A stretch of DNA of 64,000 nt, from contig NC_061068.1 of the NCBI RefSeq assembly GCF_021917145.1, forward strand, positions 8,252,404 through 8,316,403, in the 5' to 3' direction. This DNA comes from Hypomesus transpacificus (taxonomy: Eukaryota > Chordata > Actinopteri > Osmeriformes > Osmeridae). The translations under genes and the position numbers were made by a program. The notes beneath the pieces were generated by a model. That model worked only from the letters and a program-made list of their open reading frames with translations, ran no database searches and had not been told where the DNA came from. Below, one piece after another: positions 27,147 through 64,000 of the stretch (the stretch's first letter is position 1; each line of letters starts with the position of its first letter).

Positions 27147-30100
27147 TCATGGGCAGCTGTGTCTGAGGCCCTCTGCTATGTGAACCCCTAGTTGAGGGGA
27201 CCAGGGCACCACCACACTCTGCATGGTGACCAGCAGTCGCCCCGTCCCTGCCTCTTCAGGGCCTGCCAGCAGGTACTCCACACCTGGGGAAAAAGAGATG
27301 GACAGGGTTGGCCTGGGCTAGTTTGGAATTATTGTGTTATGTTCTTGAATCATTGTTATTCAAGATGTATCATACATGGGTAATGGTTACATATTACTAG
27401 TTACAGATGACATCTAGCATGAAAAATACAATCTGCACTATTGGATGTTTACTGAAATGTGTTTCTGCTTTAATATTGGACTACCTGGGTTTAGGATGGG
27501 GCAGGTGCACCCTCGGCTGGTCCAAGGCAACGGAAAGAGACTAAGAGTGCCCTGGGACAGAGTCACCCGTCCTGATCGCAGAACCTTGTGAACTTTGACC
27601 TGAACCTCAGCATGGCTCCCCTTGTCATGAGCAGATAACACACTGGCCTTTATCACTGCCACAACCAGAAACCAATCATGTATAAGTATTTGTACAACTC
27701 AAACAGAACATTTGACCTTCAATGTATTTTATTTAAACTGTCTTACCATAGTCATGTTTGGTCTTACAAAGGTCAGATACACTCAGTTTTTTCTCCTTAC
27801 AGCTACATTTCCCTGTTAACCGTCAAAACAATTGTTCTTATTCTTAAAAGCGTAATCATAGATAAACATACAGCAAATGTACATTATATTATATTTATCA
27901 TGTTTGTTTACACACTGCTTGCTTACCTGTGTAATGCAGCGCAGAGACGGCAAGCTCCTTTGGCCACAAAGCCTTACCCTCATTAGTCGTCAAAATGTCC
28001 ACATCAGGAATCTTTCCACCAATGGGCACGTTAAAAACCTGGTTATTCCTGAAGCTGATGAAGTGAAAATGGGGGTATGGGGTCAATGTGCAGTCAACTG
28101 TCCTGTAGGACATGATTATACAGTGAGAATGCAATCAATGTTGCTTTGGACAGTAAGAGGCCTGGGCCTAACCTGTCAAGGCAGTGACCTGTGAATGGAT
28201 CACAGCTCAGAGGACAAGTGCATGGTTTGCACCCCTCCTCCCCATATTCCCAGTACCCAGGGAGGCAGTGGCTGCAGCTGGTGCCCCCAACACCAGGCTT
28301 ACAGGGGCACTGCCCACTCCTTGAGTGGCACCACGGGCCCTTCTGCCCAAAGTGGCCTGACAATGACCCCACTGAGTCACACCTGCAACCTGGACAAATG
28401 GACACGATGGAGACAATTTATGTATAATCCTTTATGTTCTAACAACATAAATCAGATTTATCAGCCTCACCTCCTCTTTATTATACATGTTCCCATAATG
28501 CTAATGCAGTTCTTTACCAGAAGGGGACATTTTTCATTGAGAACTGAACAGGAAACAGACGTATATCAAACCAGGTACCCCAATCCCTTGTCCTCACGTG
28601 TGCATGCATAGGGGGAGTTGAGGGGCATGGTCGGATGGCGGTGGTAACCAGGGCGACATCGCTGGCACTTGCGTCCAGCTGTGTTGTGTCGGCAGTTCTC
28701 ACAGATCCCCCCGCTCCTACCCCCTGAGGAGAGCCATGCCCTCTTGGAGAAGTGACAGCTGTCGGCGTGGCTGTGACACTCACATTCTGGCCAGCAGGAA
28801 GAGAACAAGTCAGTGAGAAGGTGAGAAAGAGAGGGGGTAAAAGAGGATTGATGTTTGAAACATTCAAGTGTTCAAATGTTTTCCTCCACTTTGCCCTCAC
28901 TCAGTTGTGACTTGTTATTAGGCCGTCCAATTAGCAAAAGGATATGAGTAGAATGAGGGAAGAGCAAGTGTCTAATTGACAGGTAGTTAAAATACAGTAG
29001 TTCAGAGGACTGAGGCAATGAGTAATAACCAGGGTTTTATTGTTCAGTTGTATTATACCTTTGTTATATTGACTTTAGTTCGACCCGCACAGAGTACTTA
29101 CTCTGGCAGGGGTGTGGCTCCCCACTGCTGCCATTGGCTGGCCTCCAGGCACGGTCATTGTACAGAGGGGCACACCGTTCACAGTGTTCCCCTGCTGTGT
29201 GGTGAATACACACACACCTGCCTGGAACCTGCAATACAGGTGTATTTCACAGTACACACCTGCACCAACCACTACCAGGCATCTGCAACAAGCGATGGGT
29301 CTTTCAGAACACCTTCCAGTGAGAGCAGTCTTTGAGCACAAACAGACACTTGCAAAGCCATACACCATGAAGAACAGTTTGACAGCAGCATGATATACAA
29401 TCGGATAGATCAGCACCGCATGGCTGAGTGCCGAGTGCCGAGATGGAGAACAGTGAAAACAATATAAAATGTTATACAGAAATGGATCACTCACCATGTT
29501 GCCGTCCTCTGGTGTCTCCTGGCTGCTATTGTGTCGCACACATTGCTCTGCATGGCCATGACACAGGCATGTCCCTGTAGCCAGTAGGGTGTAAATGGAA
29601 AAGGATGGTGTGGCTGAGGACTCTGATATGGACTGGGAGGGTAAAGCACTCCCGACCCTGAGAGGGTTGGTGGGTCCCACTGAGGGGCTCAAGGAAGAAG
29701 ATGAGGATGAAGAAGACTGGCAGGCCTGGGCCTTGATGAGCCGTATGCGGAGGCTTGTCAGTGTCAGCTGGACCAGGGCCTCGGGACTGTAGGGGTCAAG
29801 TACTCCACCATCACCCGGGCCAAGCGCCCGATATATCACCTGAGGGAGACATGCTGTACAGTCCAAATATGCCAACTGACTCATTGACATATTGTAGAAC
29901 CTACAGGAATCAGCATGTCCATCAGACACAATGGCCTCTTACCTCCCCTCTGCTGCATGTGGTGGCACTGGAGTAGCGGGAAGTACACAGAGACCCTGCG
30001 TGACTGCTGTCGTCAGGAAGTCCAAACTCCCGAATGCAGTTTTTAGCAAACAGTTTCAGCGTCTCCCAGGTCCGGCCATAATCCTGGGATCGCTCTATGG

Positions 30101-30617
30101 CCATGGCGGCAGGTCGGGGGGAATGAAACAGCAGGATCACATGGGTCAGGAAGAATTTGGTCTCTAGGTCTAGATGGATCTCATCCTGTTGCCCAGCACT
30201 AGCCCTGGACTTCCACCAGGTGTCTGGGTGCAGGAAGGGATTGTCCGCCATGTGGGCAGGTGGGTGGAGTTGCTCAGAGCAGACGTGGTGAGGAGAGGGG
30301 CATGGGGTGTCCTGGGAGCTATTTCCACAGCAGCCTGAAAGAGTGCGGAGGCTCCGACCACTGGCTAGGTTGCCCAGAGGAGGACTGCAAGCATGGTCCA
30401 CACACCTGGAGGCTAAAGAGGGCAGAGGTAGATCGGTCCTCAGTGAAAAAATACAGTTCTGAAATATGATGTGAAAACTAAAGTAACTAAGATGAATGGT
30501 AAGAGATGTTCAGTATTGATTTGATAATGTTATGGTGGTGTCCAGACATGTGATAGGCTACTCACCTGTTCCGCTGTGCATAACAATAAGGAACAGCGCA
30601 TAGTTAATTGCAGGCAT
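27147..30617 (-). CDS. netrin-4-like secreted laminin-type protein
   Basis: Minus strand, nine coding exons in transcript order: 30617-30566, 30412-29943, 29839-29495, 29228-29102, 28786-28598, 28389-28173, 28102-27927, 27655-27485, 27283-27147 (1,884 nt, 627 aa; human netrin-4 is about 628). Phases close at every junction. A short hydrophobic leader ([15 protein letters not shown]) suggests secretion. A laminin N-terminal domain follows: [48 protein letters not shown] and CTSRYSS. Then come laminin EGF-like repeats ([50 protein letters not shown]), and a C-terminal NTR-type domain with [12 protein letters not shown] and [12 protein letters not shown]. Netrin-4 binds laminin gamma chains and disrupts laminin networks in basement membranes. 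Identity to human netrin-4 looks moderate, so this may be a paralogue and not ntn4 itself; hence no symbol. Confidence 0.85.
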
Positions 30618-31812
30618 CTCTATTCTGAGGTGATTTCCCAGCAAAGGTATTCTACATAACAAAGTATCCTATCTGATGCCAATTTGGGTTTACATTTGTT
30701 TAGTCAAAGGACGAGCACTTATCACTGTATTGGAATTTGTATCCATTGGTCTAGTCTGATCGATGATTTAATTCAGTCCTTTTTAATGTCGAACAGGAAG
30801 CATCTTGATTGTGGTTGGTGGTCCATAATGCGTAGTCGGATTGATTAAAAGACATTCGATAATCCGAGTGAAAATATTCAGGACAATAGCATGTTAAAAA
30901 GGGAGGATGTTTCCATTTAAAAATGTTTTATATGTAACTATTGTTTAGCTCCATCTATTCATAAATCCTGTTACTTCCGCTCAAATGTTCATGATTATCA
31001 GTTTTTAATGGAGAGGCTAAGTACACAAGCGCCTGGAACATACCCAACTGAAAAACGCACAAATAAGCGAGCGCTCTGTATTTATGCAGAGCCCTCTGTG
31101 GACAGCTGGTGTATTGCCTTTATTCATTTATAATTTATTTATTACCGAATTTAACTTAAAAACATATGTATCTTTAAATCTGTCGGCACACTAAAGTTAG
31201 TACTTCCACTCAGACACCAAAACGTCAAGCGTGAGTATTCTTTGTTAATCTACCTCCTACCGTTTAAACCACTGAAATAGTTTTCAAGTTTGAGTTTTCC
31301 AAGTCATGTTATCAACAATACAGCAACATCCAATAATAAATACATAATATTAGTGCAAATATTCACCTTGCATGTAAATAATTGTCTTTCATACAACGTA
31401 CATTATGACATAAAATCAACAGTACATTTTATGCATTCCTGTTCCTTTGAAGATGCTAGTTTGTGGAACACAATATCTTTTCAGATTTACAGTCCAATGA
31501 AGATAAAGGGCTCATAAATTTGAATATACACATTAAATTGGACTTTGTTCCTATAAATCCATTTTGTGTCTGGAAGCTCACTGAGGCCTCCCCATCATTT
31601 TCAAGGGTCATCTTAGTTTATCCCTTTGGTCCCTTTAACTGCAAAACATGTCATGAATAATTTTAAGGGGAGCTGTGTTACTCTTGTTTGTGAGGGAATT
31701 TGCTATTAGTTGCATTGGACACAAATAAATGTAGGACAGGTGATTGTGTCACTGTAAGGTTTTTTGACAGTGAGGCTCACTCTTGGAAATAATTTCAGAG
31801 AGCGTGGGATAG

Positions 31813-31818
<6 letters not shown>

Positions 31819-31868
<50 letters not shown>
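31819..31868. repeat. (TG)25 microsatellite
   Basis: An uninterrupted 50-nt TG run in intergenic sequence. Confidence 0.97.
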
Positions 31869-31869
<1 letters not shown>

Positions 31870-32761
31870 ACATGCTTGTGTGTATGCATATGGTGTTCTT
31901 ACATTTTAGTCTGTGATAGCTCTGATAAATATATTTGTGTATTTTGGAAATAAATGTTTGTGAAGTTACAATTTCAGAATTGAGGTTTCATTTGACGTAA
32001 TGTGCATCTCACTTGAAAGCACCTACAGGATTTAACAAGACTGTGAAAACCTTTATGAAGCAGGACATTTGAAAAACTAGTTAAACTGCTTGTTTCAGAT
32101 GGAAAATAGAAACGTCAAATGGGTAATTAATCCCATTAATCTTCTCAGTAATTGTGGGTGATGGTGCCAACCCACAACCAATAAAAACCATTGTTGTGAA
32201 CATCCCACATGATAACACAAATACACAACATCATGGTCGACAGTGGATACTCTCACTGTAGTGAGAGAGAAAGTGGAAGGAGTATGCATTTCCTTATTAT
32301 TTTAATAGATAATTGGACATTTTCATGAGTGAAAGCCACAGAGATCCCCTATCTTTCCGTGACTCTGGTTCTATTTGCTACTCTCTCTCATTTCCAGGAC
32401 TTAACAGAGGCCTGGGTCAGGGAGCGAGGTCAGCCTGTCAGGGATTCCCCTGCCCCTATAATCCTCAGTGTTAGTTCATGCAGGTCATTCATGCATGTGT
32501 CGAGAAAACGGTGTCAGTCTTCACCTCACCCATGTCAACTCAAATAAAAATTGTTCTGCCTCTGCTGCTGTATCTTTGTTCTATCAGTGTGACCACCTGC
32601 CATTCCTTTACGTGTCAGGGAGCACAATACGCATGATTGTGAACGTTGTATTATTTCACGTCTGGGGTTGGTCACCCTGTAGAGATAGTGTGATTTTGGG
32701 ATCATTTTATTGGAAAAATCGTTCATAAATACTTTACATCATTTGTCAGATTAAGTGCAGT

Positions 32762-32951
32762 CCGTCCGTCCGTCATCTGCCGCTTGTCCGGGGATCGGGT
32801 TGCGGGGGCAGCGACCTAAGCAGGGAGGCCTAGACTTCCCTCTCCCCGGCCACTTCCACCAGCTCTTCCTGGAGGACCCCGAGGCGTTCCCAGGCCAGCC
32901 GAGAGACATAGTCCCTCCAGCGTGTCCTGGGTCTTCCCCGGGGCCTCTTCC
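32762..32951 (-). mobile_element. LINE 3'-end fragment, 5'-truncated, with 15-bp target duplication
   Basis: Read on the minus strand, one frame gives GRPRTRWRDYVSRLAWERL and then EELVEVAGEREVWASLLRSL, the C-terminal end of a fish non-LTR retrotransposon polyprotein, followed by a short GACGGACG-type simple tail. The insert is bounded by an exact 15-bp repeat, CAGATTAAGTGCAGT, at 32747-32761 and 32952-32966. It is a typical severely 5'-truncated target-primed insertion. The clade (Rex or RTE-like) is not certain. Confidence 0.8.
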
Positions 32952-35947
32952 CAGATTAAGTGCAGTTGTTATCATTATAGCCCACCGAAAATACCATGGC
33001 ATGACAGGCCTGTGGGCAGTTGGATGTAAGAGAGACATTGACATAAACCATGCCAACAGTATCAAATATTTCAACAAGATGGGTCATGACAACCGAGATT
33101 CCCTAAATAGGACCTTGCACGTGCAACTGGGCAGGGTTTAAATGGAAAAGGTTAGAATTAGGATCCAAAATATTAGCTCTGTCATGATTTGTTCCTACTT
33201 AACACTTCTCTTTGACAATCCTTGACCATGAACATGTTGGTGTACATGTGCATCAACATTCTTTTGAGCGTTGTGTACACTGGCATCTGTGTTTGTCTTA
33301 AAAGGGTTTAGATTGCAAACAGGTTCTTTGATCTAAAAGAATAAATGACACAGATTATGCTGTCAGGCAAGGGACTGATAAAAGCCAGATGAGGCAGCCT
33401 CTGTGGAACGATTGGGTAGAGTGGCAAAGTAATAATGCATTGTGTGTGTGTGTTCCAGGAGTGCATTAACACTAACACATGTTTTGATTTATAATCTCTT
33501 TTTTTTCTCATTGAAACTGTTGGAATTTTTCTGAACATGGTTTTGATTGAATAGGCTTTGGTTGAGTGGCAGTGATGTATTTTATGAATGCAGCTGAAAC
33601 TCATGTCTGATATCTGAACTGAATGTCCCATCCACATACAACGTGCAAAGAAACCTTTTACACAGAATGTATTTTCAGTTTTCCCACTCTGGCTTATAAA
33701 GTATTGTGTCATTATTTGTGCAAATTTTTTCCAGCAATTCCACTGGATATATAGAATTGGAAATGTATGCTCCAGGAATGTTATGTAAATCACAAAAGTT
33801 GTACAAAAGTTGAACAAGGTCAACCAGACGACAGACAAGGTTAAAAGTCAAGACACAGAGACTGGAAAATAACAATAAATCTATTCTGCATTACTATAGA
33901 GTTCACCTTCATGCACAATGCACACACACCTGCAAGTCTTTTCTCTGCTTGTCAGACACACCTACACACTCACACACACCAGTGCACTCAATCACAATGA
34001 ATCAGTAAAGAGTTTCCTGTCCACTGAATACTTGTGTGACCGATGGTTTCTGATCTTTGAGCTTCAATGCGACTTTAGTTCCCCCTAAAAGTCACAGTGA
34101 GAAATGAGGCAAATGAGGGGAAGAAAGCAGATGCAGCTGTTTTGGGTTCCTGGCCATGCGTATGGAGATTTACTCAGTCTACCCCTATTCCCTACTTAAG
34201 GACTGTCGCCATGCACCCGTTAAACACTTTACAAGCATGCCAAGGATTCACCTGTGATGCAACCCAACCATTTGCGGCCCTCTAAATGGCAGACAAGGCA
34301 TAGGGTCATACTAAATCTTTATTCAACATCATGCCAAAACCTAACACCCCAGGTCACCCTTTCATTTAACTTTCTCTGGCATGCGCTCCAAAAATGCACA
34401 TCCACAAACATTGCAATGTTAGTGTGACATGTTCTGCCCTAACTGGGTGTCCATTTCATCCATTAACTGGCATGTGTGACACTCCAGCAGTGCAGAGGTG
34501 TTTTTGGAACCCTCATAAAAGAGTAAAGAACTTGACAATTGGCCATAAATGCTTATGTGAGGTGAACACATTTGAGTTTGTCCAGATGTGGTGTGATTAC
34601 TTTTTTACCTTCTAAATGAAACCTTTATACACACAATGTGATATAGGATCTCCCTTTTCACCAACTTTATCGTAAAGCATCGAGTCACACACAATACCTG
34701 TAGTTTACATCCTGCTGGGCACACAGTTGTGGATGGAATGTATGTTGTTGATGAAGAGGGTTGGTTTGGCCTCCCTAGCTGTGAGAGGAGTTTGGCGGTG
34801 GTGGTTGGGGTCTGGGTGGGAGTTGGGCAGTGTTTGATCACACCAACATCTGGCCCTCAGGAGGAGCTAAAGTTAGTAGCACATGCTTCTCTCATTACTG
34901 TAAAAATGGAGTCACGTTTGCAGGCGTGACCCCCACAACACCCCAGACCCTGTAAAAACAGGAGGTGGGGTTGGGGGCTAAAGTAGGGAGGTTAGGGTGG
35001 AAGCCAAGGAGCCTGGGTGAGAGAGGCAAAGAGGGATGAGAGAAGTGTGTGTATGAGTGCGTGTGTGTGTGTGTGGGGAGGGGGGTTTTGTGGCCGTTTT
35101 GTAGTTGATGGTGTTCCAGCTGGTTAATATGAGGATACAGCTGCCACTGGACAAGAAGGACCATAGAAGAAGAGGTGCAGGGTAGATCAAAGCAATGGCA
35201 AACTTGTTAGATTCTAATCAGCTCCACCACAGAGAACTTCCAAACACAGATATGTTTGATAAACCTAAGAGCAGTGGTACATTCTAGCTTCAGCCGCGAC
35301 CATGATCGCCCGCCAAGCCCTGGCTCACATCCACGTTCTCAGGACCGACACCTCATCAGAGACACTGGGGCTTATACGATTTTCTTTGGTTCATTCTAAC
35401 CAGTTCCTCCGCCTGATCTCTTTGCCTTATTACGCAGCTGCAAACAATTAATGAAGTTGCGCAGACCAAGGAGGGCTGTGAACATCAAACTGCCTGGCGC
35501 TCTGATATGATAATGTCATTCTTAGATGTTGGTTAATCGTTGGTGCGATCATCCAATAGGATGGTGGGACTGAATTCCCCTGGTGAGTGAGCTCATCCTC
35601 TCTAACCACTAATGGTTAACATGGTTAGCCAACCAGAGCCAAGTCAGAAGAGCCTTGGATGAACTGTCATTTAATTTAAACTGTAGCTGACAAAAACAAG
35701 GATGAAGAAGAGCACAAAAGACGGCACATTCCCTTTTCATTTCTTTTTGATTGGCTTCTGTCATGTTTCTCTTCATGATAAGAATGTCTTATCATGACAC
35801 GGTCCGACTCATCACATGTTCTCTGTCTCCAGTTCACTCTGCAGTGTGTCATTCAATCCAGTGTAACACGTGAGAGTTCAAACATGGAAAACAAGTTGTT
35901 TATGCTTGGTAAATCTTAGGCAGGTCTACGAGATTCATATTCTGGAG

Positions 35948-36343
35948 CAGTGGCGATTTTAGACTCTTTTTAGGGGTGCTCAAGCATTTCATCTCAGCAC
36001 CCCTTAAAATAATAATGAAAAATAATTTCAAAAAATGATTTATTATGAATCATTATAATTATCTTAAATAAGTTTATTTATTGTTGGCACATCATTACCG
36101 TTTCATTTGATGCTGGTATTTCATGAAAAAAGGGACTTTCTTAGTTTTTTTAAAGGGACTTTTCTTAGTTAATTTATTCAATATTTTGAATATTCATAAA
36201 TAAATGCAGCCTATTCAATGTTATCAGTGAAATTAGTGATTTATTAGTAAGGAGGTTTAACACTTTTTTAAGGCACTATATCCATGTTACATTCTCATTG
36301 GGGGCTGAGCCCCCCTAAAGGTCTGATCCTAGAATCGCCCCTG
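35948..36343. mobile_element. hAT-type MITE, 396 bp
   Basis: Starts CAGTGGCGATTTTAG and ends CTAGAATCGCCCCTG, an inverted repeat of about 15 bp with two mismatches. Subterminal sequences are G-rich on one side (GGGGGCTGAGCCCCCC) and AT-rich inside. The flanking 8-mers are TTCTGGAG (35940-35947) and CTCTGGAG (36344-36351), a target duplication with one mismatch. No transposase is present. Confidence 0.8.
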
Positions 36344-37362
36344 CTCTGGAGGTCGGGCCAGGAGGCATGTTTTCTGTCATCTGCCATGGGAAACCAGTGG
36401 TAGGCTATGGAGGCCTTGTGACCCAGGGGTGTGGGGATAGCACGGGTCAGTGGGGCTTCTCCCCTGCCAAACACATTCAGGCTGGCCTTGGTGGGACAGG
36501 AAGGTTCACTAATTTGAGTACAGGACTGTCCATTCCAGTGTATTATCTCATTATCATCACCATTATCATTACCCTCATAATCTTTTGCAAAAGTATTGTA
36601 ATGGGCTTTAAAGAAATTAGCAGGCGTTGTCATATTCTGTATTTGGTGCAGTTTATTTAGTAGTGACTAATTATAGCTTGAAGTATATTGTAGCAAAAAT
36701 GAAAGTGAGCGCATTTGTTCCCAAGCAAACTTTTTTTCTTCTTGCTAGGTAATTTCTCTAGTCTAGTGCAATAGGTCACGTGCTTTGGCACTCCGCGCTC
36801 AGCTGTTTGACAGGATAAAGTCCCTGACAACCGTTGCCGCGTCCTCCACTTTGCTCTGTTAACTAGTCTACAGTACATAGAAACCGAGATTTCACCTGAG
36901 AAAAAAACGGCGTTAGGTTCATGGAAAGTCAACTTCACGCAACAAGTTTGATGTTTGAAAACGAATAGCACCTTCTGAAGGTATTTCAGAATGTAAAGCA
37001 TCAAGTAAAACTTTTTTTATAGCAGGTCTGTAGTAACAAGTTCGTTGTCGAACTTACTGTAACTTTGCCAGATGGGAACCAACGTGATTGCAGTGTACTG
37101 TATACATTAGCCTACTGCAGTACATAACAGTACTGTAATGAGCACATTTTAGCTAACGTTAATTTAGCTTTAGTTGTATCTGTAATGTAATGAAACTTGG
37201 TCAATTGACGACTTCTGTCATGCCATGTTATGTCAGTAACGCAACTTAAGGCTTGAAGATACTGGATTTGATTCAGGAAGTGCAATAACCTAGAGGTCAC
37301 TTACTTCCTCAGATTGCACCAACATTGTAATTCTTCCATTGTGACAGGTGACCTGTGTGAAG

Positions 37363-63494
<26,132 letters not shown>

Positions 63495-63690
63495 GTCAGT
63501 GACTCTGGAGAGGTTCTGGTGACAGAGTGTGCAGCTCCAGGGGTGTAGCTGGTTTCTCAGTCGTAAGAGTGCAGCGCACAGGGCGTCAGACCCTCTGAGC
63601 GGTAAAGCCTAATCAAACCTATCGGACATAATTTTGCTAGGCAAACATTGTAAACTGTAATAGCTAAATTATGATTATAAAACATATATC

Positions 63691-63870
63691 GTATTTTTCA
63701 GACTATAAGTTGCTCCGGAGCATAAGTCGCATGAGTCAAAAAATGCGTCATGAAGAGGGAAAAAACATATATTAGTCGCACTGGACTATAAGTCACATTT
63801 ATTTAGAAATGGATTTCACAAAATCCAAGACCAAGAACAGACTTTTACTCTGGAAATATTTATCCATATA
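63691..63870. repeat. dispersed repeat with ACTATAAGTCGC motifs
   Basis: Contains GACTATAAGTTGCTCCGGAG, CATAAGTCGCATGAGTC, ATATTAGTCGCACTGGACTA and AGTCACATTTATTTAG. I recognise this as a common dispersed vertebrate repeat with repeated TATAAGTCGCA units, probably a DNA transposon relative. The right boundary is unclear and may lie beyond the window. Confidence 0.55.
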
Positions 63871-64000
63871 TGGTATGAATGCTAATGTGGCTAGATAATG
63901 CTGCTAAACTAAAAAGAACACTCAACAGGTAAACCAATGGAATGGTGCACCCAGGGCAACTGTTAAAGCTGTGTAGTACTGATGTGACGGTTTAATAGCA

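Larger units (their letters stand above)
30618..36700. other. spacer between the netrin-4-like gene and dnah1
   Basis: About 6 kb between two divergent genes with no coding exon that I can support. Contents: a (TG)25 array (31,819-31,868), a 190-bp LINE fragment with target duplication (32,762-32,951), a purine/TG-rich stretch (34,900-35,085) and a hAT-type MITE (35,948-36,343). Promoters of both flanking genes must lie at its ends, but only an E-box CACGTG (36,778-36,783), just past the right end, stands out. Confidence 0.45.

Noticed and set aside
29075-29929. A 284-codon minus-strand frame treated as one exon
   Set aside because: It runs through an intron of the netrin-4-like gene. Homology and splice sites split it into exons 29495-29839 and 29102-29228, the latter in another frame.
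32755-33141. A 128-codon plus-strand frame starting MQSVRPSSAACPG
   Set aside because: Antisense of the inserted LINE fragment joined to unique flank; the coding sense is on the minus strand.
33308-33838. A 176-codon minus-strand open frame in the intergenic spacer
   Set aside because: AT-rich composition, no recognisable domain, no splice context; fits chance.
36825-36845. Possible RFX X-box upstream of dnah1 (ACAACCGTTGCC)
   Set aside because: The half-sites are in the wrong order for the GTNRCC...RGYAAC palindrome and one is mismatched, so a ciliary X-box cannot be claimed here.

Overview
This is nuclear DNA of a ray-finned fish. Every protein gene is split by GT-AG introns, the proteins are vertebrate orthologues, and the spacers carry teleost-type repeats: tRNA-derived SINEs, an L2-like LINE, hAT-type MITEs and very many (TG)n arrays. 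The species cannot be fixed from the sequence. I see no bacterial or viral gene cluster, no CRISPR array and no candidate for a wholly new multi-gene system. The points worth following are splice-site architecture, promoter elements and dated transposon insertions.

Layout. 1-8,520 has no protein gene that I can support; it holds an intact tRNA-Phe(GAA) gene at 1,208-1,280 and two hAT-type MITEs with perfect 8-bp target duplications. 8,530-13,690 is ip6k2 (inositol hexakisphosphate kinase, five coding exons, 465 aa). 12,808-19,390 is 3' UTR and then a gene-poor spacer with a long inverted repeat. 19,404-24,075 is sec61a1 (translocon pore subunit, twelve coding exons, 476 aa) with two UPR-type TGACGTG sites just upstream. 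24,190-25,650 is chchd4 (MIA40, three exons, 164 aa) behind a CCAAT box and a palindromic CRE. 27,147-30,617, on the minus strand, is a netrin-4-like secreted laminin-type protein (nine coding exons, 627 aa). 30,618-36,700 is a spacer with a LINE fragment, a hAT MITE and a (TG)25 array. 37,363-63,494 is dnah1, an inner-arm axonemal dynein heavy chain; 77 coding exons are present and the last exon(s) lie beyond the right edge.

The reading phase closes across every exon junction I derived in all five protein genes, which is strong internal evidence for the models: ip6k2 1,398 nt, sec61a1 1,431 nt, chchd4 495 nt, the netrin gene 1,884 nt, and dnah1 12,535 nt so far.

The genes do not form one pathway. 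Sec61 (ER import), CHCHD4 (mitochondrial import), IP6K2 (inositol pyrophosphates), a matrix netrin and a ciliary motor are neighbours by descent: the human orthologues of ip6k2, sec61a1, chchd4 and dnah1 all lie on chromosome 3, so this is a conserved ancestral linkage group.
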